Notes under the pieces: model-generated
The model's input: only the letters and a program-made list of their open reading frames with translations
The model's database searches: none
Told to the model about the DNA's origin: nothing
NCBI GenBank assembly: GCA_013396915.1
Contig: VWZL01000820.1
Span: forward strand, 226,247-290,246
Length of the DNA stretch: 64,000 nucleotides
Reading direction: 5' to 3'
DNA from: Stercorarius parasiticus
Taxonomy: Eukaryota > Chordata > Aves > Charadriiformes > Stercorariidae
Translations under genes and position numbers: made by a program
Part shown: positions 1 to 11,126 of the stretch, piece after piece
Layout of the letters: every line of letters begins with the position of its first letter
Position numbering within the stretch: the stretch's first letter is position 1

Positions 1-3000
1 CACATTCACCTACAGCTGAAACTATTAAATGAAATCCTTACAAGCAGCAGCTTCTTTCCTGGCTCAGCTTGCTTATGGCACAAGTCTGATGCACTCTTAT
101 GAATAACAGTCTGATTCTGAGCTGAGGCCACGTATACTTCTGGGTTACATAAACACCTCAAACCTGGGTCCCTCATGAAAATGCTGAAAGGCGCTTCCCC
201 ACGGCAGCCTTGGCTGTTCAAACCAACATGCAAGAAATCGCTAAGCATTACGTGGTAATGCTCCTACTGACAGATACAAGTCTACAGTTTTTGGATTTAG
301 AAATGAATAATTTGAATTCAGTCAGTATCTCTGTAAAGGTTTCCATTGTGACAACGGTGATTATAGAAGGAAGGAAAAATAAATGGCATTCAAAACTATG
401 AAAAGAAAGACCTGATGGTCATTAACTACTAATGGAAAAAGTTCAGCAGGGGCATGATACAGCCAACAATTTGTATTTTAACATATTGATAATGAATCCC
501 AGCATAATCATTCAAATCAAAGTCAGTATGCTTCCTTTTGCCCCTATGGAAATTTGAATCAATAATACTGGCATTATCCGTATATATGTATATGTATATC
601 TATGCATATATATTTCTGAATTACAAAATGCTATTGCATCGCTTTACTCTCATTTCAGATTTTTAACACAGCGATGCACATCTCCATTCTTCCAATCAAT
701 TTATTCTGTTAGTGTTTTTCAGCATTTTAAATCCCTAAGCTAAGTCAATAATGTTGATTACTTACCATAAGCACTGTACATGCCGTTCTAATACAGGTTA
801 TTTGCAATTTGACATCCTCATCTATATGCATTATTCCACTTGGAAAATTAAATGAAACCCTTGATTCAGAATCTGAAACACTTACAAGTAATGATCCTGT
901 TTACTGATTGACTGAAGTTGTGGTTTTTAAGCACTGTTTAATAGAGGAAACAAAAAGCACTACCAAGAAAAAAGGAAGCATCTAAGTTACTTTAGGAAGA
1001 ATTCATACTGTAGGAATAATAGACATTCATTGTCTTTTGCATTCTTTCGTACCTCTGAGACAGTTACCTAACACTGTTAACACTGCTTCACGTTTCTTAC
1101 AATTCAGAATTCGAACATAGTAAACTCAGTGTAAAAGAAAACATAGCACTCAACAAGATTATTTTGTCAGAATCCCTTTCCAGTATTGTTTGCTTATTAG
1201 CGTGTAGCCGATAACGCTTGTGTTTTATTAATAAAGATTTAAAGAAATTGAAAATGGGACTGGAGGTGCGTGGGTCCTGTGTGAGCCATAAAACTAAAGA
1301 AATGCAAAAAGCTTAACCCTAGACCCCCACTGATGCCGGTTTCTCTGATAACAGCAGTAACGTACCCATCGGCAGAGCTCGAGAGGGTGGTGAGCATCTC
1401 AGGGTGAAGATGACACGATGTCTGTGCCCGGCTAGGACTCTGCTGAGGACCAGTTTAAGGACAGGGACCGTCCCACAGTGACCGCGCAGGTAGGAAGCCG
1501 GAACCACCTGGAGGCACCCAATTTGGCCCGCGAATCTCAGGTTTAGACCTAATTTCAGACGTGACACAAATGAGGCCTTCCATTGCGCTTCGGGTGGTAG
1601 TGTGAAGGGAAGACAGGTTGTCAACAACATCAAGGTTATTTTGTTGTTACTCGGTAAATGGTAGTGAATAACACTGAAAAGTGGATTTTGGAGGGCAGAT
1701 GATTTGCTCTTTTTTGTTTCCCCCTTCTACTAGAAACCCATCTGAAGTGTTGGTGAATGTGGTGCTTTTAAGTGGTTCGTCTCTATTCGGATGATATTAT
1801 TTCTAATTCACATTTATAAGCATAAATTTGGGGAAATTCATTCTCACATCCCACATATCCGTTCACAGATTTTCTCAGCCATTACTACATCGCAGATAGT
1901 CAGTTTACTTCCTGATCCAAACCTTTCACTTGAGATTTTAAAGGTATTATTTACCACAGAAGCATCATGAATTTAGTACTCGTACTTATTAGCATAGAAT
2001 TAGAATAAATCTGAGGAAAACAATTGAGAGAATTAGAAATACATTGCATACTAACTTTAGACACTGTAATGAGCAGATGCTGAAAGCTTGTTTGAAGGCA
2101 TATTTTTATTCAGAATTATTTTAGGGATTATCTAAGAGCTGTACTGTGGATTGTAAAAAAAAAGAGTAATTTCAGTTTAATTTAGCCCTATGAACATGTG
2201 AAAGTGTTTCAGACAGGTGAAGTATACTGAGGGATGTCTTAAGCTACCACTCCAGGGACTATCAACAAAAAAAAAGTCAGTTGCCAAATGGAGTTGGCAT
2301 TTTACTAAGTCTGGATATAATTGTACGAGAAATCTTGAGGATACTTTGAAGCAGTCTTAGGAGAGGATATTGCCTACTGGAATTCCTCCTTAGTGCAAGT
2401 TTCACTGCAATTTATTTTAGATCAAATATACTCATGACATAAGATTATGCTCTTGCTCTGGATATGTATATTCATTTCACCAGCTCAAATTGTTGGGAGC
2501 TCCTTACACTCCCTTTTGCGCCAGCTGACCTACTTTATGGGTTCACCTCTTGCGACTGGAAAACAGCCACAAAAGCCAAACCAAGCTTTTTATGATGGAC
2601 ACGCACCGAGCTGCCAGACCATTTGAACTGACGCCCCATCAGCTCATGTGCTTTTACTGTTTCGGTTGGACTTCCGTACCGCTTTTCTGTGGTTTCTCTG
2701 TCTCGATTGCTGCACCCAGATCCTAACCCACGCAAAGCAGAAGTCAACCCAAGGACCATCACTGACGATTCACGTTACCCTGGCAGCACATTAATGGGCA
2801 CTGGGGCTTACAGTAAGATGCAGCTAGAACATGTAGATATTCTCCTCTGACACAGTTCCCTTCCATAAAATAATGATAAAAGCTCTGGAACTTTTATTGA
2901 CATGTCAGAAAAAAGTCTTATGTCTGCTATCACCCTCCTCTTTTATTCCCAGCCTTTCTGGTTTTGAGCTCTTTCTTTTTTTAGTGGTCAATAGGAGAGT

Positions 3001-3761
3001 CCCCTTTTTATGAAGTTGCAGTCCCCTTTGTCAGGTATTCCTTACTAATCAGCCTGTTGAAAGCTCTGTCACTTCGTTATCAGCATACTTGAGCAAACTG
3101 ATTTTCCTGCTCTGACCAACTATTTTATCCCAAGAGGCCCCATCTGAATCAGTTCTAATGATCCTCTCTTATTGACCGTTGATCCTCCACTGCTGATTCT
3201 CTGACAAGTGCAATAATTTCTCCTGATGCCCCCTAAGCTTATATCACACAACATAATCAAGTTGACTCAGAAAACGGGAGTTGAAACCTGAAAGAACATG
3301 TGCAAACATACTTCTGGAAGAAACCGATCCTGCCATTTAATTACCCCATGATCTGAGCCAGAAGCTCCGTATGACTGAAGAACAGCAAAACACAAGAAAA
3401 AAGCGACCAGAGTAAGATTCTTTGTCAGAACTCAATGGTGTCAAAGCATGCAGAATAAGATTTTTGAAAGCAAAAATAATGTTGTTGAGATATAGGCAAA
3501 CCCACCATAGGATAAAACACTGATTTACTGGTGGTTATTCTAAAATACAGCTATGGGCTAGAAGGGACAAGTTCTGCAAAAACCCATCTTGCTTAATATT
3601 TCATTAATACACTTACTGCCTCAAGAAGGATGCACATCATACCATTCAGTGTATTGGGAGAGTTTTAGATCCTGCTCTTAACGGATGCTGAAAAAAGGAT
3701 GGGCAAGTCAACCGTAAGATGACTGAAAGAAAATGCGGAAGGCTAAAATGCCAGATGACTG
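1..3761. other. AT-rich DNA, no gene recognised
   Basis: Unique-looking AT-rich sequence. There is a short TATATG/TATATC alternation near 581-612 and a somewhat GC-richer patch at about 1320-1610 that keeps several CpG and a 104-codon minus frame with no recognisable content. I see no repeat family and no exon with convincing splice sites. Confidence 0.6.
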
Positions 3762-3762
3762 T

Positions 3763-3793
<31 letters not shown>

Positions 3794-3794
3794 N
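3762..3794. repeat. Poly-T tract ending in an ambiguous base
   Basis: T-rich run with single C interruptions, followed by one N at 3794. The N at the end of a homopolymer suggests a length the sequencing or assembly could not resolve. The minus-strand frame through it encodes only lysines and arginines. Confidence 0.93.
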
Positions 3795-5751
3795 GTAATA
3801 TCACCAAAGAAAAAGCATTCAGATGTATTTCTAATCTCTTCATCTTCTATCAAGAAGAGCAAGATCTTCTACCTCACAAGTGAAAGCTCTCACCACTAGG
3901 TTCAATAACATAAGGAAGTGGGTCATTCTCAAGCTATTCCACTTTTATAAAAACTGTTGTCAACAACATGAACTCTCTCCAACCTGAACTGGAGCAGGCA
4001 CTACAATTTGTGACTTCACACCCACAAAACTGAAGAGTTATACTCCCCTTGTACATTGACAATTTCTGGTGCGACGTGCAGCCACCAGAGACTGTGCAGT
4101 ATCAGTAAAAGAGATCCATCAACAGCAGGAAAAGAGAACTCCTCAAATACTGACTTTTCAATACTGAAGACTTCAGAAACCCCCCAAGATAAGATTTTAA
4201 GACCTTATCATCATAAGCCCTAGTGCCTTTGTGTTCTGAAAATGCAAGTGTTTGTAGCTAAGCAGTCTCCAGCTAAAAATCATATTAATAAACAGCTCAT
4301 GAAACCTTTCAAAGTGATTGCATCTGCAGAGATTCCTCCCCGTGTTAAATACTCGCAGCGATCGACACCCTAGAAGCAATAAAGAGATAAAGAGCTGATT
4401 AAATTGTGACTCAAGCACAAGCCTTGCCAGGACGGCGGCACAGACAAGTGCTCTCTGAGGCTTATTCCTGCCTGCCCATCAGTGGCATGAAGCCAGATGC
4501 CATCAGTGGCACCATTTTGTCAGATACTTAGCAGAGACTGTCTGGGCTTCAGTGTTTGTAAATTAAGTATTTGTTAAAGTACAGTACGTAACTATGCACT
4601 CCACTTATCTTTGCTTCAGCGGGATTGACACAGTGAATTATGAAGTCAAACCCTAGGCTAGAAGATGCCTATAAAGATTAAGTCATTTCATTCTTTTCCA
4701 AACAATTAGCAGCACTAGACTGCTAAGCGGAGATCAATCGTAATTGGGGAACTGAGAGAGGGCAATAAACAAATTAGTAGTGTTTTCTCTGAAGCCTGTT
4801 GGTTTACAGACTCGCTGTTATTTAATCCAGAAGCTCAGTAGATTGTAAATTATCCATTAGAGTTGTCACTGGCCCCTTGAAAAGGATTTACTTTACGATA
4901 AAGGTACAAGAAAGGAAATCTGCCTGGTGGTTTCAGGTGAAATGAGACAATTGCAGTTGATTCATCATCATCACCATGTTTGTACTGCCTAGTACTGCCT
5001 TGTACTTCTAGATGATGGCCGATTGATACCTGACCAATATCAACATCTGGACTTTACCAGCTTAGCTGGGAGGCACCCTCTCCATCTTTCAGTAACCGTT
5101 GTGTTATTCATCGCAAAAAAGAACGAGAAGTGACCGGTGGACATACCCATCCAAAAGAAAAGTGAGATAAGCAGCTAATTACAGCGCTAGAAAAATTATT
5201 TCCTCAACCAAACCTGAAGCCTTACGGATCTCTTTCCTGGAGACTCTACTATACCTTGGAAGCAGTCAGGGCTGCCCTACTGTGTGGGTACAGGGCACAT
5301 TAGATGGTATTAGCAAGGTTGGAAAGAACTAGAGTCCAGCCTGCAGAGCTCACTGCAGCCTTTGGAATTATTTACGAGTTTGTTGTTGTGGTTTTTTGGG
5401 TTTTCTACTTTTTTTTTATATCTTATTTTATTTTTTAATTTTTCCACCTAGTTTGGCTGGCAAGGAGCAGGAATACCGTTCTTTGCAGGAGGACAACTGC
5501 TCATGAGCTAGTATATTAGGATATCTGCATACTGCAATGAAGTCTGAAGTATAGACACGCACAAAGATAGTTATTTAAATGAAAGAGACCTTATTCTTTG
5601 CCTATCCACTATCCCAGTGCAATAGCTACAAAGCAGAGGAATTAATGTTTTTCTTCTCTTCTAAATCCCCTCACTCAAAGGATGAAAGATGTTAAAGAGA
5701 CTCTTTGTTTTGTTTTCAGCTCTTTTTATTTCACTTGTATATGTTGGCAGC
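3795..5751. other. AT-rich DNA, no gene recognised
   Basis: Nothing identifiable except a T-rich low-complexity stretch at about 5380-5450. The word at about 3875-3900 (AAAGCTCTCACCACTAG) vaguely recalls the end of an old amniote repeat but is too short to call. Confidence 0.6.
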
Positions 5752-5871
5752 TGATAGAGCCCCAAATCTTGTCAATCCCAGTGTGCTAGGCACAGAAGTA
5801 TAAAGAACATTACAATTCCTGCTCAGAAGAGCTTAAGGACAAAAATCTAAAGGACAAGACATGGACAAGAC
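5752..5871 (+). mobile_element. Ancient CR1/L3-like repeat fragment
   Basis: The order of short words here matches an old interspersed repeat common in turtles, crocodiles and birds. The words are GTGTGCTAGGCAC, then a stretch resembling a decayed GTATAAAGAACA block, then TTCCTGCTCAGAAGAGCTTA, AATCTAAAGGACAAGAC and GGACAAGAC. In better preserved copies I recall these as a TGTGCTAGGCGCTGTACA, CCCTGCCCCAAAGAGCTTAC and AATCTAA series. It is heavily diverged and non-coding. The recognition is from memory, so the family label is approximate. Confidence 0.7.
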
Positions 5872-8194
5872 AGCAATATCGCTAGTCACAAAGCTTTTGC
5901 GCTCAGTCCCAGAAAATAATGAGAAACAGCATAAACCCCATGATATTTAAAACATTGTATGTATATTACAGTTTTTTGAGCTCAAGTTTCCATAACTTTT
6001 TCCTGCAATCACGACGACAACAAAAACCCCACCAAAACCCGACTTTCTTTTTATTTAGAGTATAAATCTTATATTGATCGTGGAACTTGTGTGTGTATGT
6101 GATCTTAAAGAAACCACTAAATATGAAATAGAATTTGAATTATAAAAAAAAAAAAAAAACCCAAACCCAAAAGAAAATTAAAAATGTTTTGTCACCACAC
6201 AGCAATCCACAAACACTGCCACAATGCCCAGAAAGGAATAAAATATGAGGAAAAAGAAATGTGGTACATCAGAGGATATAAAGGAAGAAAACACAAATGC
6301 ATTTACATTGTTGGTTTCTTGCCAGAAGCTGCCAAAATTTCCTCTTTGACAGAATTTATAGTGATCAAAAATGATGTAGCTACAAAAAGGGCAGATATAT
6401 TTGAGAAATAGAATGTGTAGCCATCATTTACTTTTCTGGTTGGTCTAAAATGCATATAACCCGTCATCCTCAGAAGTCCCATGGCTGTTTGGATCATCAT
6501 AAACTGACCCTAAAAATTCTATTTTTCAGTAATAGCTAGAGCACAGCCTGTGAAAACCCAGAGGCCAATGATGGCAAGATATCGTGCATCATTATGACCA
6601 AAACTGAGCAAAAAATATCCAATCCACAGAGGGAAAAAAAGGGCTTTTGTAGATTTGAACTGTACTTGTCATCTCTAGCTTAACTCCTGGGCTGATAGGC
6701 CACATACAGTAACAGACAAGCAGGAGTAACAACAAAAAATACATTCCTAAAGGTTTTTTTTCCAGTTTGCTCACTCTGTGCTTAATGACAGCTAGAGTCA
6801 CTAGGAGTAAGGTAGACAGATTACAAAGATTTCGTGGTGATGAACAAATTAATGTTGCTTCTACCCCAATACCTCCACCCCCTCAAAATATAATGATATC
6901 TGCATATTAAATCTGACTATTTAGAATAATAACAAAAACCTCATGGCAGTGCAATCTTTGTTGGGTACAATATGAGAAGCTTGCAGGGAAAGGAAAAAAA
7001 TCCCCAGGCAATATTTTCACATACATTAAAAATATATATGTGGGGTGTGATATCGCATTAACAGACATCATATGCTTCCTCTGGAGATGTTAATTCCTAA
7101 TCTCATCAGGGGAACGTGTGTGTGTGTACCGTGTGTACGTTCATCAGTAATGTTTCATAAATTGCCTGTCTCCAGATGAGAGTTTATATGCATCTGGAAA
7201 CTTACATTGTTGTTGGTATTAAACTTAGCTAAAAAATCAGTTGTGGTTGTTCCCGTTTCTAGCAGATTTGCCATAACATGACGTAGCAGCAGTTGATGAA
7301 CAATGAGAAGGAGCATTACTTTTAATGAAAATAAGGAAATGCTGGGCTTAGTCTTGAACTCTACTCCAATGAATCTCAACCTGCAAATAATGGGAGTCTT
7401 CCAAGTAACGAATCTAGGACTGGGTCTGTCTACCGTCTTGGCGTGCATCTTCTGATTGAAAAAAGGTAGTATTTGAGCAAACATTTTTTGATCATAAACG
7501 CCAGCTTTTCGCTACTGTGTTTGGCAACCGGCATTCCTTCTTAAAATTAGTGCAAACTCAAAAGGACTCTTTAACCTTCACAAGATGATTATTGCAGGAT
7601 TTGTCCTCAATGAACATTTTAACAGGTTTCTACTGTGAACTTTACCTTTACAGTTATATATTTCTAAATTATGCAGGCAAATGTATGCCATTTCTCACAA
7701 GGTCTGTATATTTCATTGGGTAAGGAAGTTAAAACAAATGGAAATTTAAAATTAATCAGAGGATGCTCAAATCAAAAATTTTTCATGTCATAGAGGATTT
7801 ATAATCCTTTTATGTGAATGTCTTACAATGAAATGACCTGATCTTGGTTTCCATACAGGTTTGCTTTAACTTTTGTCCATGAAAACTGGCATTTTAGTTT
7901 CGTTCTGAATTTTGTAGTAAGTTGCCTATGACATTAAATTTTCCGCTGTATGCACTTATATCACTCTGCACTGCTGTTTCCCTGCAATCTGAGCCACTCA
8001 AAAACAATGGAAACACTGGTGCTTTAGGATCTTTCACAGCAGAAATAGCTGGGTGAAGGTATCTAACAACTGTGTGATGAAAAGGAGTCTTTGGTGGTCT
8101 TACAAAGTGTTAAGTGTCAGGGTAGAGATGGTTTGTTTTGTATGTTCAGGCTGTGAATCCTGAGGGGAGGGGATAGACGTGACAAAGAATGAAA
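5872..8194. other. AT-rich DNA, no gene recognised
   Basis: Contains the A16 run and a short GTGTGTGTGTGT tract near 7117 with a second GTGTGT just after it. Frames here are short and compositionally AT-driven (F, I, K, N-rich). Confidence 0.6.
6144..6159. repeat. A16 homopolymer
   Basis: Sixteen consecutive A, followed by an A/C-rich CCCAAACCCAAAAG stretch. There is no recognisable element body upstream, so it cannot be called a retroposon tail with confidence. Confidence 0.9.
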
Positions 8195-8465
8195 GCTCCC
8201 GATGATTTTCTAAAATCCTGACGGACTACTGAATACATTTATATACCCGCACAAGTTCTCCTGCAAGGTTTATAAAACGGCAGGAGCTCCTATGGAGGCT
8301 ATAAAACCTCCCCGACTCCCGAGGGTTTGTCAAATCCACGTGAGATCTTGTGGAACTTGTAAACTGTCAGTGAGATCCTGCAGAGTTTATAAACTCTGGC
8401 TGGACCTTAAACAAAGTCTGGGATTCCTGCAGCAGTTACAAAGCCCACCAGGACCTTTGAATTGT
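8195..8465. repeat. Decayed minisatellite, about 29-base unit
   Basis: Roughly nine degenerate units follow each other at spacings of 28-30 bases, with one or two shortened units near the end. The best-preserved unit is about GATCCTGCAGAGTTTATAAA plus CTCTGG. Unit cores are ATCCTGAC, CTCCTGCAAGG, CTCCTATGGAGG, CTCCCGAGGG, ATCTTGTGGAAC, ATCCTGCAGAG and TTCCTGCAGCAG. Each is followed about 8 bases later by a TATAAA-like word. Several units contain near-perfect palindromes, the clearest being AGAGTTTATAAACTCT. The 86-codon frame at 8292-8552 simply translates this array (VRSC repeated) and I do not regard it as a gene. Confidence 0.8.
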
Positions 8466-10394
8466 TCATGGTATCAGTACTTCACCGAGAGAAATACAAC
8501 TAACCTTTCCAAAACCATAATGTGCTCTCTAACGCCACGCAGATATTTGTAGGAGCAGTCCAGGACATGAAGAATCACCAAATTACAAAGTTGCCATCTA
8601 CGCATCAGCTTGCCAAAGATGAAAAAAAGTCTTAAAAGATTAATGATCTTGTTCTCTGTATTACAACACTCCAGACAAACTTAAGTGTACCCAATTGGCA
8701 AACAAACCCAGTAAAATTTTAAATCAATGGGTCTACTGGAAATAAAACATTTTCCCCTCAAGAAGCAGAATTTGAGACAACGTGTTCTCAAGAGTGACTC
8801 TGTTGAAAATTAATCCAGCCGTGGCCAGTCAGTGATGATGTAAACAACCTGAAAAAAAGTGGTGGTTTATGTCATCTGCATCGATTTCAAAAAAGTTTTC
8901 ACATTTTTCTGATATGAGGTCCTTTAGAAATCGCCCAAAAAGTTTTTTGCATCTTCAGCGATATGTGGAGACTACTCAACTTTTTGTTGTTTCTTTGAAC
9001 CCAAGGAAGTTGAAGCCTTTCCTCAAACTTTGTCCCTGCTGCTAGAAAACCTATGCATTTCAGTCATGAGACAAAACGCGTAGGGACAGAGAGCAAACGA
9101 GTGATCATAAAGTGCCACTACATTGCAGAGTGACCTAAGGGGAAGGAGTCCTCATACAACACGTCCCTTCTCCTGTGACTGCTTCTGCTTTTGCTGTAAC
9201 TGATGACGTCACCTTCAGAAGATCTCTTGTGACTATTAGATTCCATTTTCTTCTGACTGCAGAAAAAAAAATCAGTCAACTATTTATTACAGTGTAATGT
9301 CATCCACCGAGGGTATTGGTACGTCATAAATAGAAACACACATTTATGTTACTGAGCTTTTAAACTGTTTTTATATCACTGATAGGAAGCTGAAACATGT
9401 GGGTGTACAGGAATTTTTTTGTCATAAACGGAAATTCAGTTTAAATAAACAGTTTGCAATCTCTTCAGATGTTAGGTCACACTTAACGTCAACTCTGCTT
9501 AAAAATACGCCTCCTTAAGGATACGCTTTTTGCTTTCATCCCTTTGTATGTTTCAGCTGCTGCACCTTAGAACGTCATTCTGGGGGAAGGATGGTTGCTG
9601 GATGCTGTGTGTGGAGAGCAGAGCAGTTCTTTGTAAACATCTGCCATTGCTTCTTATGTGGATGAATACATAATGCTTCCAAGTACACAAATCACATTTT
9701 AGATTTAGATCTCATTTACATAATACATAAGAATGCAGAAAATGTCCCAGAGGGCAAGTAAACACTTTGAGCATAAAATGGAAAGAAATTTTGAGAACCG
9801 TTTCCTTGTTGGTTACTTCAGCGTGTTTTAAAACTGAAGAAGATGGTTATTGCAGAAAACAACGTTGTTCTCAATCTGCCTGTGTTTAAAGGTTGCTTTG
9901 GGTGAAGTAGTGTCTGGCTCCCGTGTCCTGCTGCAGGAACATCCCTCCCACAGGTGGATTTTAGGAACGTAGTTCCCATTGACACGCGCTTTGTTATCTG
10001 CATAAAAACAGTCATGTATCTACAAACACAATAAAATAATTTGAAGTTTCCAAGTCCCTCATTAAACAAGAGGACCTCACCTCCTGCTCCATGAAGCTGA
10101 GAACATTAGTTGATATTGGTTGAAGGCCACTTTGCATTTTTGATGATTTTCTACGATTGCGACTGTGTTAACATTTGCATTACAAACACAATTTCCGGCA
10201 CTTGAGATCACGACAGAGCTATCTCGTGGTTGCAATGCCTCGACAGTCGTTTTGTCAGCCGAAGAATGATGGAAACCAGAAGAAAGAACACGTTAAGATT
10301 AAATTCTCAAGCAAGTAGTGACAAACTCCTTGTCCTTGAAGCTTATATAAATAACTTTCCTGTGTTTTTTTAACCTGTTCCCCCCTCTCCCCAG
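8466..10394. other. AT-rich DNA, no gene recognised
   Basis: Follows the minisatellite and leads to the GC islet. The last 40 bases are the pyrimidine tract that gives the acceptor-like site at 10394. Otherwise I see no repeat family or exon. Confidence 0.6.
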
Positions 10395-10650
10395 CCACCC
10401 CAGCAGCGAGGCATGTCACTCTGATGGTTCACATCCATCTCCTTTTATTGATGTCCACTTTGGTATCTGCACAGGTCATCAATTTTGCTGCCTCTCCGGC
10501 GGCCGCTGGGAACGGCGGGGCAGCCTTGCAGGACTCGGCGTGCGGGGGGAGGCTCAGCTCGCCGCCGGACTCGCGGTTCCAGTCGGATGCCGGTACTGGG
10601 GTCTCATAAATCTTGTAGGTGACCCAGGTGAACTCTGAGGCTCAGAGCTC
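10395..10650. other. GC-rich islet with overlapping open frames; possible exon
   Basis: About 120 bases (10485-10605) are strongly GC-rich with many CpG, inside AT-rich DNA. On the plus strand a long pyrimidine run ending CCCCTCTCCCCAG (to 10394) is a strong 3' splice-site match. Two plus frames stay open after it: one runs to a stop at 10609, and the other runs through GGT at 10620. On the minus strand a frame from about 10646 to a stop near 10427 contains FTWVTYKIYETPVP, then ASDWNRES, and ends KVDINKRRWM. It has a protein-like mix of charged and aromatic residues. I recognise no family in any frame. GC-rich DNA lacks stop codons by chance, so the case for an exon is suggestive only. Confidence 0.3.
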
Positions 10651-11051
10651 ACTGAAAACTGATCAGGCCTCTGTTTAGTTTAACAGGCCCTTTTCAGTGA
10701 CAAGTGAAGGGTTCAACAAATGCACAAAACAGATATATATTAGTTGAAAAACTAATGGCTTTTAAAAGAATGTTTGACAATTGTTTAGGGCTGTCTGTAG
10801 ATCCATTATACTGACAAACGACCAACGTGGTCTCCACCAAACTGGAGATGGCCAGCGAGAAAGCGACCTCTGTTTTTATTTTTTTCCTCTTCCGCTTCCC
10901 CGCACGCTCCCCATCTCGTTGGTGGCTTCATAAGAGCCACATGTGCTGTGGTGGTCAGGAAGACTTAAAGAAGGCAGCAAAGGGTACCTGTGCAGCTTAT
11001 ATTTAACCTTGCAATCAAACTGGAATTAAGCAAGACTGCAGATGCCCCCGG

Positions 11052-11126
11052 TGACCTGTTATTGACCTCCTGAACTTCTCAGTTAGGGTCAGTTGGGGCC
11101 CAGAATAGGAGGTCAAAAGCTGGTCA
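11052..11126 (-). promoter_or_regulatory. DR5 nuclear-receptor element (retinoic-acid-type) plus half-site cluster
   Basis: On the plus strand TGACCT (11052-11057), five bases GTTAT, then TGACCT (11063-11068). On the minus strand this is a perfect AGGTCA-N5-AGGTCA direct repeat. DR5 spacing is the classic retinoic acid response element bound by RAR/RXR dimers. Forty-two bases later, on the plus strand, AGGTCA (11110-11115), five bases AAAGC and TGGTCA (11121-11126) make a second, one-mismatch DR5. Between them is GGGTCA at 11086-11091. Five half-sites in 75 bases is far above what chance predicts. A GC-rich islet lies about 400 bases away. The motif reading is direct; function is inference. 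Confidence 0.55.

Noticed and set aside
10340..10360. TATA-like word (CTTATATAAATAA) as a promoter for the GC islet
   Set aside because: A single AT-rich match in AT-rich DNA, with no initiator or transcript evidence.
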